Assembly (NCBI RefSeq): GCF_030272615.1
Contig: NC_081405.1
Location: 472,304,008-472,368,007, forward strand
DNA: 64,000 nucleotides
Origin: Cryptomeria japonica
Lineage: Eukaryota > Streptophyta > Pinopsida > Cupressales > Cupressaceae
Direction of reading: 5' to 3'
Each line of letters opens with the position of its first letter. Positions within the stretch are counted from its first letter, which is position 1. The position numbers and the translations under genes are program-made. Below are positions 9,821 to 20,726 of the stretch, one piece after another. A model generated the notes under the pieces. It worked only from the letters and a program-made list of their open reading frames with translations, did not search any database and was not told the origin of the DNA.

Positions 9821-11819
9821 TATTTATTTTATTTTATTTTAAAATTAGACTTTTTTAATTTTATTTATATTTATTGCTAGTAAGTTCTAATCATACATGT
9901 TACTTAAGTTTATTTAGGGAATACATAGGATTTTTCCCACTTAAAGTAGATAGTTATCACTTTTCCACTATAAGTAGATAAGTTATAACTTTATGTCTCA
10001 TATCATGAGATTAAGACATTTGTCATGATTTTATTCAATCTTATGTTCACCTTGATCTATATAATTAAGGGTCTCCTTTGTAATCTCATTAACTCATACT
10101 ATTTGCATTCTTGATGGGAATACATTTTATTCTTGTCACATTATGATTTCCATTAGATTCCTAGGTGAATAGGGGAAGAGCACAAGTTACCGTTCATGTA
10201 CCAATAACCATTCACTCCTTGCACACCCAACCCCTCAATTACTAACTTAAAAAAACCAAAAAACAAAATACTAAAAGCTTATTAATAAATTACACATGTA
10301 CTAATAGCTGCTCGTTTTTTAGCTTGTTTGGACTATAATTGGCCCATTTGTGCACTTTCATTGGTACACATAACACACGACTACTAGGGCATTTGTGCAT
10401 AAGTATTGGCGATTTTAAGTGCATGGTTATTGGGGCATCTTTCTACAAGTATGGAGAACACTTTGAAAAGTGTACTTTTTGACCCTTGTGCACATAATGG
10501 ATCCTACAGTGTGCATCGTTACTACCCAAAAGCTAAAACAATAGTTATAAGCAGTTAAGTTGCATGTGGAGACAACAAAAAAATCATCAAAATCCAATGT
10601 ATCGTTTAAAATTTGTGGATGCACAAAGTTAGCTATAACGACTACTGGTACACTTCCCCTATCTCCATAGCCAAATATAACAATATTGTTTATTTAATAT
10701 TAAAGAGTTATTATTATTGACTTGAGAGTTATTTTATAATTATTTTATTCATTTAAGCGTTATTTTAATTTACTTTAGAATTCTTTTTATTATAATTTTT
10801 TATTATTTTGTCTATCAAATTTTGATAATTCAATCTTGTATTTTGAATAATGTTTTAGTGTTGAAATTTATATTTCATATTTAAAAAATTATTTTCAAAG
10901 TAATTTGCACTAAATTGCATGGTCTATTCATGTGGCCATATGATTGGCCTCTTCATTTTAGACACCATTTATGAAGATCTATTGTTAGGATGTGTCTAAT
11001 CTTAACTAGACTTTCCTTAGCACCTCTATAGCAATGACAAAGTTTTTTTTTTCTATAAGAGTAGTGGATTAAATCTTGATGGTGTCATGGCTTAAGTTGT
11101 TAGATTGTAGTTTGTAATGATAGCAATTCTTTTGTAAGCTCAATTCTTTCTCAACTTGGTGATAGTGTCTTTGCCAACGTCAACCCTTTCTCATGAGATC
11201 TTTAGCTTGGCAAGTTCTTCAACCATTGGTTGTGTAGTTAAAATTTTAATGGCTTTCCCTAGTTTGAGAGTCGTTGAAGCTTGAAAATAAAATGAAATGA
11301 ATTTTTTAATGATGTCCACAAGTCTAGGCAATCTAAGAGACTCAATAGATGAATTGTCTAAAAACCAACAAAAACACCAACCAACAAACCATAGATGCTA
11401 ATTTTAACTATCACCCATTTATTTGTTGATTATGGTTCATCTACCATGGATTTTGATCAAGTAACCTTTTTGTTATTTGTTCCTCCTTGAACAAAGTTGT
11501 TAAATATTGAAGTTTTAGAGTATTAGCATAATTGATTCAAACATCCGCGTATGCCACCATTATGTAATGAGATTATATTTTTGTTGATCCTAATGTGCAA
11601 TGGTGGCAACCCCGTCAACTCACTCCTCTTTGGATGTTTTCCACCTCCCTATTTTACACCTGAGATGGTGTTAGCTAGTTGTTAATAGGGCTATTAGCAT
11701 TGTAGCTTTCCACTATATGTTTGCCCCTATATAGTATTTTTTCTCATGGTCACATGTGGGATTAAATTGCTTGACATAATATTCTATTTTCCACTCTATT
11801 TGTTTTGTCCACATTGTAG
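9821..11819. other. Unassigned AT-rich intergenic DNA
   Basis: No gene or element end recognised. The 65-codon minus frame at 10427-10624 has no domain. Simple T-rich and A-rich tracts are frequent (for example 10690-10900). Confidence 0.4.
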
Positions 11820-12865
11820 CAATGGCTTTCTATCTCGGGTACCTTTTGATTTTTGAATTTGTGTTTGGGCACTATTTCACGTTAATTTCTCATTTATTCA
11901 CCTACTTAGCATTTTACTTCATCCATGTGTTCTTTCTTTTGGTTACTTTTTCCTCCAATACAATTTTGGGCCAACAATCACCTATCATCTTCTCTATTCT
12001 ATTCAAATATCCTAGCAATAAAATCATTGTTTTCACTTCAACTAGAAATATTTTGGCCTTGGCTAAGACAATCTTGTATAGGACCGTGGTTTTTATTTTT
12101 AAATTACTTGCATATAAATGTCTTTATAACCTTTAGATTTTGACTCCATTTCAATATTGATGTGTTGCTATCCAAAAACCTTGCAACCAAACAACACCAT
12201 TAGCATAACAAGCAACCCAAATAAAGTCTTATTTATTTTCCAATCTCATATCTTAGCCAATTTGCATCTATTTTGAAGCATGTATAGACATTTCCATCAC
12301 CTTTGTATCCTTTCCTCCTACATGCCTCCCAACTAAGGTGGTTGTCAAAATCAAGGCTCGAGTATCTGTATTTGTTTAACACTTGCAAGGGGCTTCCTTC
12401 AAATTCAAAATTAACTTGCTTCTTTTTTCTTCTCAAGGCAAAGATCATGACTATGGTTTTGCTAATGTTCACTTGCCTTCCCACCTCCTAGCAAAATAGT
12501 TCTAGGGCTCTTAGGTGTTCTTGCAAACAATGTGTTGTTCATGTCATTCGGATGAGGTCATCTATTTCAAGCAGTAACTTTATCATAAATGTGGTTAGGT
12601 GAGCAACTGCACCATATAACCTGTCCATCCACTCATATAACTTGTTTATGTATAGCCTAAACAAAGTTGGGGATAGTGAGCACCCCTAGTTAACTCCGAT
12701 GTTGCTCCCCAAAATATCTTAATAGGTCATCCTTCATTATTATTTTGTCTTGAACCTGGTCATAGAGCTTATGGACTGTTGCCATGCATATTTTTAGTAC
12801 CAATTGTTCCATTATACCCTAGAATTTGCTTCTAGGTACCATGCCAAATGCTTGAGGATTTAGGT
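11820..12865 (-). pseudogene. LINE reverse transcriptase remnant
   Basis: Read on the minus strand from 12865: AFGMVPRSKF with KLYDQVQDKI, then a frameshift, then GCSLSPTLFRLYINKLYEW (the RT Q-G-x-P-L-S-P-x-L-F motif with Q lost), KLLLEIDDLIR in place of the YADD catalytic box, EVGRQVNISKT and FEGSPLQVLNKYRY. Further on are LKIKTTVLYKI, GYLNRIEKM, CWPKIVLEEK and KNTWMK. This is the RT and C-terminal order of a plant LINE. At least seven stops and one frameshift are visible, and Y-A of YADD is changed to E-I, so it is dead. No poly(A) or duplication was identified. Confidence 0.7.
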
Positions 12866-13615
12866 TTCAACTTTGATAATAATGTCTTTGATGATGAAAT
12901 TAGTCTCTTCATATACAAAGCAATAAAGAAGAATGTCTTCTTGTAAGATTGAACTTAAAAACAACATGCAAATCCATTATACTTTTGTCAATGACATGCC
13001 ATGATGATTGTATGCTCCGTCAAATTTTTCATAATCTTTTTATTTGAATAGAAAACATTATTTTGTTTAAAATCCCACTATAATTTTTGTTAAACCCAAA
13101 GTTAACATTTTAACACTTATAAGAACATTCTAATTAGTTCCTTTAGCATGTACATTTCTTGAGGCCCATGATAGTTGTACCCGCTACCCCATCCATAATC
13201 ATGTTAGATGTCTTATGTCATCGTTAGTAATTAGGAATAAGTTGACATACATACAAAAATTGAATCACATTGGATATAGAAACCACCCATTCTTTATTCG
13301 TGTGGTGGTGGAAATGATGAATGAAGTCAGATACGTGGAAACAAACTTTGACAGTCGATTAGCCACTTGTTGCAAGTTTTATGTTTTTATTTTACCATGC
13401 AACAAAAACCAGATTCGATGGACGACGAAGAGTATATTACAGCTGGTGGGGACGAAAAACCAGCTCTTTTCTGAGGTGGAAGTCATCACCAATCCACTGC
13501 TTTATCTGCGCTTGGAACATAGGGTCTGTAGCTCCACATTTGCACCCATCTCGAGATGAAGACCTAGCTGCAACGCCCTATAGAACTTTGTTTGCATCAT
13601 CTTGTATTGGATCCA
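12866..13615. other. Unassigned intergenic DNA
   Basis: No convincing feature. The overlapping open frames at 13215-13644 do not show domains or consistent composition. It may include the unrecognised N-terminal part of the LINE remnant to its left. Confidence 0.35.
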
Positions 13616-13768
13616 ATGGCAGGGCCTGTGAGAGGGATGCTTGATCGAGCAAAAACAATCAGTTCCGACAATGGTAGGGAGGGATCGGTTGTCCGAGTGG
13701 AACCACTACCAGCACCAGAACAGCAGAGGCAGAGGCACAAACAGGAGAGATTGCAGGAGGGGGAGTAG
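13616..13768 (+). CDS. Small hypothetical ORF, 50 codons
   Basis: The frame starts MAGPVRGMLDRAKTISSDNG and ends QRHKQERLQEGE before TAG at 13766. The ATG has AA just before it and GG after it. The composition (charged, Glu/Gln/Arg-rich) is more protein-like than the surrounding AT-rich DNA, and the local GC content is raised. No family is recognised. It may be a first exon or a gene-capture relic; it could also be chance. Confidence 0.2.
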   Translation: MAGPVRGMLDRAKTISSDNGREGSVVRVEPLPAPEQQRQRHKQERLQEGE

Positions 13769-14705
13769 CAGAAACAGGGACTGGGCATAAAAAAGGAGGA
13801 GTTTCATTTGTTTTGGATTTCTCCGGGTGGGTTGGAGAAGAAAATTTTGTCGAGTGAGTAAAGCAACCTATTATGGAATGGGATAATCGATGGAGGTGGC
13901 GAGGTAGCGAGTTGGGAAGAGGAAATCTATCATAAAGATTTAGACTATATATAGGATGAGGAGCGTGACCCTTTCTCAATATTGCAAAATGTATCGTTTA
14001 CCACATGCCCCTCTCCTGCCCTATGAGCGATCCCAACCCAAGTATTGATAGTGGCGATCGGGGTGAGAGAGAGCTGCTCCCAATTCTTAATTACTATGGT
14101 ATCAATAGTCGCACACAGTCTCATTTTTGTTTTGCTCGCAATGCACTATAGAGCGAGGCGGCTCGAGTCTAGATAGTACAGATTTCTCTATCTCTGTATC
14201 TGAGCTCGGGTGGGGAGATTATAGTTATAGTGTTGGGTAGCCGGGTAGGGGGGAATAGTAGTTGTTGGGTAGCCGAATCATGTGTGAGGATGGGTGGGAT
14301 TTATGGATGGGTGGGACGCAATAGTTTCAATTGGGAGGAAGAAATTTGGGTGAGGAATATAAACCCCAGGTGGCAAGAAGATAAGTAGGTGGGTAGGGAA
14401 TTATAGTTATAGATGGGAGGAAGGTAGTGGAATTTTGAATTTAGTTTTCGTTATCAAGATCGTTTCATGCAGCGGTTTTGATTAGAGGTTTTTTTGGGGG
14501 AGGTTTTGACTTGAATTTGTCATTTTAAGAGGAATTTGATTCTAATCCTTAGTTACCATCTAATTAAGTTACTGAAGGGTTCAATGTGTTTATCATTCAT
14601 AATCTTTTGAGAGTATTAGGAGATAGAACAATCACAAGTATAGGGTTGACGACAACCTTGTTGCAAGGGTCATGTCTTAGGGTTGTTTTTCAAAGAAGAA
14701 TATGG
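13769..14705. other. Unassigned; G-rich repeats in second half
   Basis: From about 14200 the plus strand is rich in GGGTGGG, TTGGGTAGCCG and GGGAATTATAGTT-like phrases, the start of a dispersed motif set that runs to 15560. No gene seen. Confidence 0.4.
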
Positions 14706-15004
14706 CACGGGGGCTTCACTTAGTGAATCTGGGTTATAGCACATGTGTTCATGGAATACTAAAGAATCCCTCTATTTTCAAAAAATATTGCCCTGAACTC
14801 TTTTTTTGTCACCCCCTCTCAATACACAGCCTAAATTAAAAGCCCCCCTATTTTTGCCAAATATTATATTTTTTCATAGCCTGAATTAAAAAACCCCCCT
14901 ATTTTCACCTATAGGCAATATATTGTACCCTCATTTTTGGGATATTAAACCCCCCAATATGAATGCACGTCTTATAATATTGCCTAGTCAATGAAGCCCC
15001 TGTG
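14706..15004. mobile_element. Possible small MITE-like element
   Basis: The left end CACGGGGGCTTCACTTAG and the reverse complement of the right end, CACAGGGGCTTCATTGAC, form an imperfect terminal inverted repeat around ~300 bp. Inside are three diverged copies of a unit containing CCCCCTATTTT and CAATATT or CAAATATT. No clear target duplication was found, so the exact ends are uncertain and the class is open. Confidence 0.4.
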
Positions 15005-16689
15005 GAATCTTGATACTTGATATTTATTATAACATAATAATTGATTTATTGGTCAACATCAAACCCTTCACTATATATTAGATCTCCTCTTCATTTATGG
15101 AATTGAAAGGTTGCGTACCATAAGCAAGAAACATCAAGCTCTTCATTGCCAACAAAGGAGATTTTGCAAAACAACCAATGATCAACACTATTCTAAGATG
15201 GGTGGAGTTTTACTATGTTTAGGTGGGAGGGAATCAGTCTATATCAAGGTTGGGTAGGGATAATAGTTTCGAGGTTGGTGGAATTATAGTTCCTTGGAAT
15301 AGATGATTCTTAGTTGGGAGGAGGATATTTTCCCCCGTCACTATAATTCCCCCCACCTAGGTGAACTTTAGCAGCTAGGAGGAAAAGCGAACTAAAATTC
15401 CCTTACTCGTCCCCCCTTAATGGCGATGGGTGGGGTGTTAAGCGTTAGGTGGGAAGGAATAAGTCAGGAAACTATAATTCCCTCCTACTCAAGCCTTATG
15501 GTTTGTTGGGTGAGAGGATATATTAAACAAAGTGCCATCTCCAAGCAGGGAAGAATTATAGTTCCCCAAAGTTTTCCTTAATAAAGGCCCACCCCTAAAC
15601 CTAGCCTTCAACGAAGACTCCTTGGTGAAATTCTTTGCCCTTGTTTTATGAGTGCAACATTCGCCACATTTCTAGATAGAATGGTTGCATCTCTCTCAAC
15701 TATGGCAAGTATCACTAGCTCGTCCCAACCACTAAAAAATGCCATAGGAGACAAGCTTAGGTAGTGAGATATTAGCTTATCAAAATAAGAAATAAAAAAA
15801 ATTAGCCAATCGAATTGCTCATATAAGTAATTTAAAAAAAAATAGCTAAAAAAATTAGGTCTCAACTTTTTGAAAGTTTAATATTTAATTTGGATAGGAA
15901 AAAAATTAGTTTATGATTTGTTGATAGGAATAATTACTAATAACTAATTAGACAATCCTAAGTATAGTAGCATTTGTTGCAAGTACTTATTTAAATAAAT
16001 GGTTATTTATTATTTATAGTAAATAATATTGTAGAAGTGAAAACTATATATAGTTCATACTTTTTACTATTTTTGTACTTATTGTAGTTATGTCTTGGGA
16101 TTTATTGATTTAAACCTACTCTAACTTATTTGTTTATATGTTGAACTTTTAATCAACACGTTTATTTGTTCACCCTAACTCTAATTCATACATAAATCTC
16201 ATATTTCATCGATTTACACCTTCTTGATGTGAGTACTATTATAATTTTGTCCCTCATATAATATCATTGGTGAAATTGTTTGTTCTTAATTTTTAATTCA
16301 CTTCTCACTTATTCTAGGTTGATTGAATCCAAAAACCCAATTGTTGCATGTTAAATCACTTGAATTGGGATTTATGTTGTCATGTTTAAAGATATACCCT
16401 AAGTCACTAATCATATCAAGGAATGATCATAGCTGTGATTTACCAAAGAATCAATTCATGCAAGAAAAGCATTAGGCAATTATTAAAACTTGTTATTAAC
16501 ATTCCCCATAAAAAATCTAGCATTATGTGTCTTCTACATTGTTGGTAAACAGATTTGTCACTGTGAATTCTCCTTCAAACTTGACCCTATTTGCTCGAAG
16601 AGCAGTGACAACTGTCCCAACAGTTGGAGAGATTGTGTGAGGCCACAATCTTCCTCTGCATTTGAGAAGGGCAACTCCCTCGTATGATG
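15005..16689. other. Unassigned; dispersed GGGAATTATAGTT motifs then AT-rich DNA
   Basis: GGAATTATAGTTCC-like motifs occur on both strands at about 15290, 15350, 15470 and 15545. After 15600 the DNA is AT-rich without a recognisable gene. The 65-codon frame at 16490-16687 ends beside an LTR-like boundary and shows no domain in any frame. Confidence 0.35.
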
Positions 16690-17640
16690 GGGGTTTTTGG
16701 GATTTTTTGTGAACTTTTTACTTGAAAGTACAAAAAGGAGACAAAACTAAACTAAAGAAAAGAGAATAACGGAAACCTCAATGGTAAACATACGAACACC
16801 AAATAGGATTTCACAAATGATGATCGATACAAAGGGGATTTAAGCATAAAACAATATTTAAATCACAAATATCTCAACATACGAAGAGATGGGTAACTCT
16901 AGCACATCCAAACCAAGATACTAGAGCTTGATTGTGTTTCATTACATCAATTGCATGAATTGTAAGCATTCCAATAGATGACAGATGATTTGCACATAGA
17001 CAAAAGATATCACTAATTTAACATATGAAAGATTAGTAATATTAACTTAAGAAGCACATCTAGCACATACAAGCTAAATGCATCCTTTATTATCTTCATG
17101 AAATTATACAATCTCAAGAACTCTTCTATACAAAGTGCAAACACAAAATTCATCAAACTACTTCTCTAAGAATTTCTTCATAGTCTCCCCTCTGTAAGAG
17201 AATTCCCCCTATTACAAATGAAATAACCATGTATTTATAGGCTTGAGAGAGTAACCACCTCATAACTACCTAGAATAACCACCTTAGGTAACTACTTAGG
17301 ATAACTACCTAAGTTGCCCACTTAGAATAACTACCTAAGTTATTACTTCTAATAACTACCTTTTTTGAGACAAGTTAGGATTTACCTAACTTTTACAAAA
17401 AATTCAAAAGGCTAACTTTAATTACAATAAGTGACATAAGTCACTTTTTCAAAAGGCAATTTGAAATCCATTACATTGAAGAAAGAAATTGATGTTAATT
17501 TTGTCGAGGTGACCTCCATGTCTTCATCCACATCTTTTGTCTTTGTAACAATTTCATCATCAACTCTCTTCTTACACTGTGGAGTGTAGCTACATGCTAG
17601 AAAATACTTGGCATATGTTTCTATATGATCTACCAACACC
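16690..17640 (-). mobile_element. Possible LTR remnant, minus orientation
   Basis: A minus-strand TATA box (CTATAAATAC at 17231-17240) is followed by a purine-rich leader, as in an LTR. Upstream of it (17260-17360) lies a degenerate repeat of AACTACCTAAG-type units. Ends and target duplication could not be fixed. The 74-codon minus frame at 17418-17642 has no recognisable domain. Confidence 0.3.
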
Positions 17641-18888
17641 AAGTAAACATGTACACATGACCACCATTGGTTTCACAGATCAATCACATAAATGTTGTAG
17701 TTTATGCGATTAAAGCATCTTCAGCTCTCATCCACCACTTAGAACACAAACAAAACTTATAATGTCTGTGTCGACTTGAATTTCATCATCAAAATACTAC
17801 CTGCAACATGTTAGTTTCATAAAATACAAAGAAAATGCTACAGGAAATCCAAACTCAACCAATGAAACTACATGAAATTGATATTAAAATAAAAATACTA
17901 TTTTTACCTTCATGATTTATGTCTCATTGTGTCCTCACTCCACTGTTCCTGGTTGCAGATGGTGTGCTCTCAGACAAGCATTGATAGCTTCCAAAATGGC
18001 ATATGAAGAATGGATTGATAACTGATAGTTAACTGATACTATGATATGCAATGTTAAATGATTATGCTAAATGATTATGCTATTTGCTTCAAGATTAAAA
18101 CTCACAGATGCATAAGTTTTCACAAATGATTAGCTTGAAAACTCACTTGAATACTAACTCTTTCTCAACTCAAACTCCTGATTTTATAGACTTTGAGAGG
18201 ATAAGATGATGTGGTCTAGATCAATGGTCATGATCAGATTTGCAAATTTGGATGGTTGTGAGCAAAGGTGAAGGTTGAGAGAAAGGGGGAAGGAAAAGAC
18301 AAGTGTCACTCATCTCACTTTGACTGAGTTGCTGACTGGGGGAATCTAGGGATGGTTGGAGAAGATTTAGGCATGAGAGGACAAGTGGACTCAAGCCCTT
18401 TCTAAGATGTAGGGATGTTGGAGGGAATATAGAAGAAAATTTAAGAAATATGTGTAGGTACACAATATTTCATTAAATTTGGAGGTTGGAGATAAATGAT
18501 GAATTAATATTTAAGAAATATTAATATCTTTAACCACATGATTGATGAGTTGGCAAAGGAAAGATGAAGTGGAGATGGAAGAATGAGTTGGAAAAGAGAT
18601 TAAATAATTAAGAATTATTTAATATTTGAGACTATAGGATAGAAGAATAATCATTAAATATTAGAGATTCAAATGATTGGGGGAAATAATTAAATATTTA
18701 GATATTTAATTAATTGATCAGAAGAATAATTAAATATTAGATATTTAATTAATTAGAGGAATAGGATAGATGAACAAATTAATAAAATATTTCAATTAAA
18801 TTAATTAATAGAAAGACACAAAATGAATTAAATAAATTAATCTTTTCAAATTAACTATTTGATAGAAGAATAATTATTAAATAAATAT

Positions 18889-19551
18889 TGGGGACATCCC
18901 CGCAGCGCAACGGTTTTTGCGAAGCCCTGTTGACAGGGCAGTCCTTGGTTCGAATCCCTTACAGATAACGGGAGACGTTTCAAAAAAAAAAAATGCAGCC
19001 CCCACATGTCGAGGGAAGATGGTTTGCTGACGATGCAAGGAGAATCGTGGAACAACAACTACTGGAGGTGAAGGCATGGAGCAGCAGCCACTGGAGGTGA
19101 AGGCGTGGAATAGCAGCCACTGGAGGTGAAGGCGTGGAGGGAGTCAAAGGAGGAGCTGACTCGGGCTAGCCACGTGGAGTAATAAGGTTTGGAGGGATAA
19201 GGAGATGGATGGAAGCAGGAGTGATAAGGATCAATTGGAGTGATAAGTCGCGGGAGTTATAAGGTGAGGATGGAGAGATAAGGGTGTGCATGTGCGCGTG
19301 GAGAGATAAGGAGCGGGAGTTATAAGTAGAGTGGAGTGATAAGGAGTGATGCGTCGGGAGTGATAAGGGTGAAGGTGCTTGGAGGGATAAGGATAGGTGA
19401 CATTAGATGATGCTCCAACAGCAAGAGACAAATCCACATAGGTGTTAATATCTCAGTTGTAATTTTGGGGAGGGGCCCCCCATTACTGTGATTCCCACTA
19501 GTTCAAAGCTCCAATCATAAAAATCGATTACAGATCAACAAAAAAAAAAAT
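18889..19551 (+). mobile_element. tRNA-derived SINE-like retroposon with poly(A) tail
   Basis: It interrupts the LTR of B. Its head has an A box (CAGCGCAACGG, 18903-18913) and an exact B box (GGTTCGAATCC, 18947-18957) 44 bp apart, the spacing in a tRNA, with an anticodon-like hairpin GCCCTGTTGACAGGGC between them. An internal A-run follows at 18982-18993. The body holds three copies of CACTGGAGGTGAAGGCGTGG (19060-19140) and then a GGAGTGATAAGG minisatellite. It ends in an A-run before 19552. At ~660 bp it is long for a SINE. No duplication is evident because the target is partly deleted. Confidence 0.7.
19175..19395 (+). repeat. GGAG-N-GATAAGG minisatellite inside the SINE
   Basis: About eleven units built on GGAGTGATAAGG, with GGAGGGATAAGG, GGAGAGATAAGG and GGGAGTTATAAG variants, spaced irregularly 14-30 bp apart. 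No reading frame. GATAAGG resembles the plant I-box core (GATAAG), which may be coincidence. Confidence 0.65.
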
Positions 19552-19577
19552 CATAGCCAATTTTTTATGTGTATACA

Positions 19578-19591
19578 TTTTGCCCCTCTTT
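19578..19591 (-). other. Polypurine tract of element B
   Basis: On the minus strand AAAGAGGGGCAAAA abuts the 3' LTR start TGTATACA. This is the position of the plus-strand primer for reverse transcription. Element A has AAAGAGGGGAAAAA at the same place. Confidence 0.7.
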
Positions 19592-20039
19592 GAAATGATG
19601 TCGAGACAACATTGTTTCAAAGATTAAATCAAGTCTCGATAGTGTGCCTAATGGAGATAAAAATCCTGATTGTGTGCCCCCTCGGGAGATTGGTCGTGAA
19701 TTTGTTGAAAATTTTGGATAAGCGATTGATCTCTCGATAATTGAAAAGTTTCGTCAATTAAATTTATTTATGAAAAATAAATATACTTGCCCCATTGAAA
19801 AACATTAATTACCCTTCTAAATAGTAAATATTAAATTAACCAAAGTTAATTTTAATCTCATTTGCATCGTTGGCAGCTTGTGAAGAGATTATCTTAGTGA
19901 GGTGGCAAAATGGTGATCCCGTTGGAGAACCATCGATTTGAGCGTGTTTGATAATATCAACGACCTCTTGAGTATGGGTATCTGGTATGTATCTTATCTC
20001 GAGCTTTTTGCAGCTTGTCAGACGATTTTTCATGTTTGT

Positions 20040-20400
20040 TTAGCGCGTTTTTGGTTATTTTTAATTTTTCAATTTTCGGCAATTGTGGTTAGCGTTTTTG
20101 TTTTATATGTTAGAGCTTTTGCATGTAAAGTTAGCGCATTTGATAGTTTTAGTGCATATGCTCGTTTTGTTAGCGCATTTGTGATGAATGTTAGCACTTT
20201 TTCTTTGTCGGCGCTTTTGCTTTTAGTGCTTACGTGTTTGATGTTTAGGACAACGCTTTTGATTGTTTCACGCATATGCTCGAAGGTTTAGCGCTTTTGT
20301 GAAAAAGGTTCACGCATATGTGTGTTTCAATGCCTGTGTTCAATAGAATAGCGTGTTTGTTAAAAAGATTAGTGCTTTTGTTTCAGATGAATGTGTTTGA
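20040..20400 (+). repeat. TTAGCGC-type repeat array, antisense leader of B
   Basis: A dozen or more degenerate units (TTAGCGCATTTG, AGCGCGTTTTTGG, GGCGCTTTTGC, TTCACGCATATG) at ~20-30 bp spacing, upstream of and co-oriented with the PMD gene at 20727. They match the array at 29705-29990 in element A. The leader upstream of the array (19860-20000) is also conserved with A, for example GGTGGC..AAAATGGTGAT and GAGTATGGGTATC. Confidence 0.75.
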
Positions 20401-20726
20401 TGTTGTTCATAGTAAAATTCACGTTGATGATTAGATTTAGGCATTTTGATGTGCAATTGTGATGGATAGGATAAACGATTGATTGATTGATTTGATTTGA
20501 TTGGATAGATTAGCTCTAAGAAAATGATTTAGTTTCTGATGAAGAGCATAGAAAAGTTTGATTGAACTCAGTGATTGATAGAAAACCATGATTGATAGGT
20601 TTTAGATTGATTTGATAGCCTGATTTGCTTCATTTGAAAAGATTTACCAATTGTTGATGTGATAGATTAGCGATCTCTTTGATTTGATTGATAAATGAAT
20701 GATGATCAAATTCTCTTGGTAAACAG

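Larger units (their letters stand above)
17767..19577 (-). repeat. 3' LTR of Tat element B, with SINE insertion
   Basis: On the plus strand it begins TGTGTCGACTTGAATTTCA and ends TGTGTATACA, matching both LTRs of element A over most of its length. Removing the SINE at 18889-19551 leaves about 1150 bp. A minus-strand TATA box (CTATAAAATC, 18180-18189) lies where it does in A. The AT-rich part carries repeated TATTTAATTAATT-type units. The segment opposite A's AATATTTATTTAATTGC is missing at the SINE junction. Confidence 0.85.

Noticed and set aside
11822..12136. 104-codon hydrophobic frame that looks like a membrane protein
   Set aside because: It lies opposite the LINE reverse transcriptase remnant; the hydrophobic character comes from the complement of an AT-rich coding strand.
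16490..16687. 65-codon frame, possible exon
   Set aside because: No recognisable domain in any of the three frames and no splice context that could be defended.
18889..18960. Functional tRNA gene
   Set aside because: A and B boxes are good but the acceptor stem does not close and an A-run and SINE body follow; it is a SINE head.
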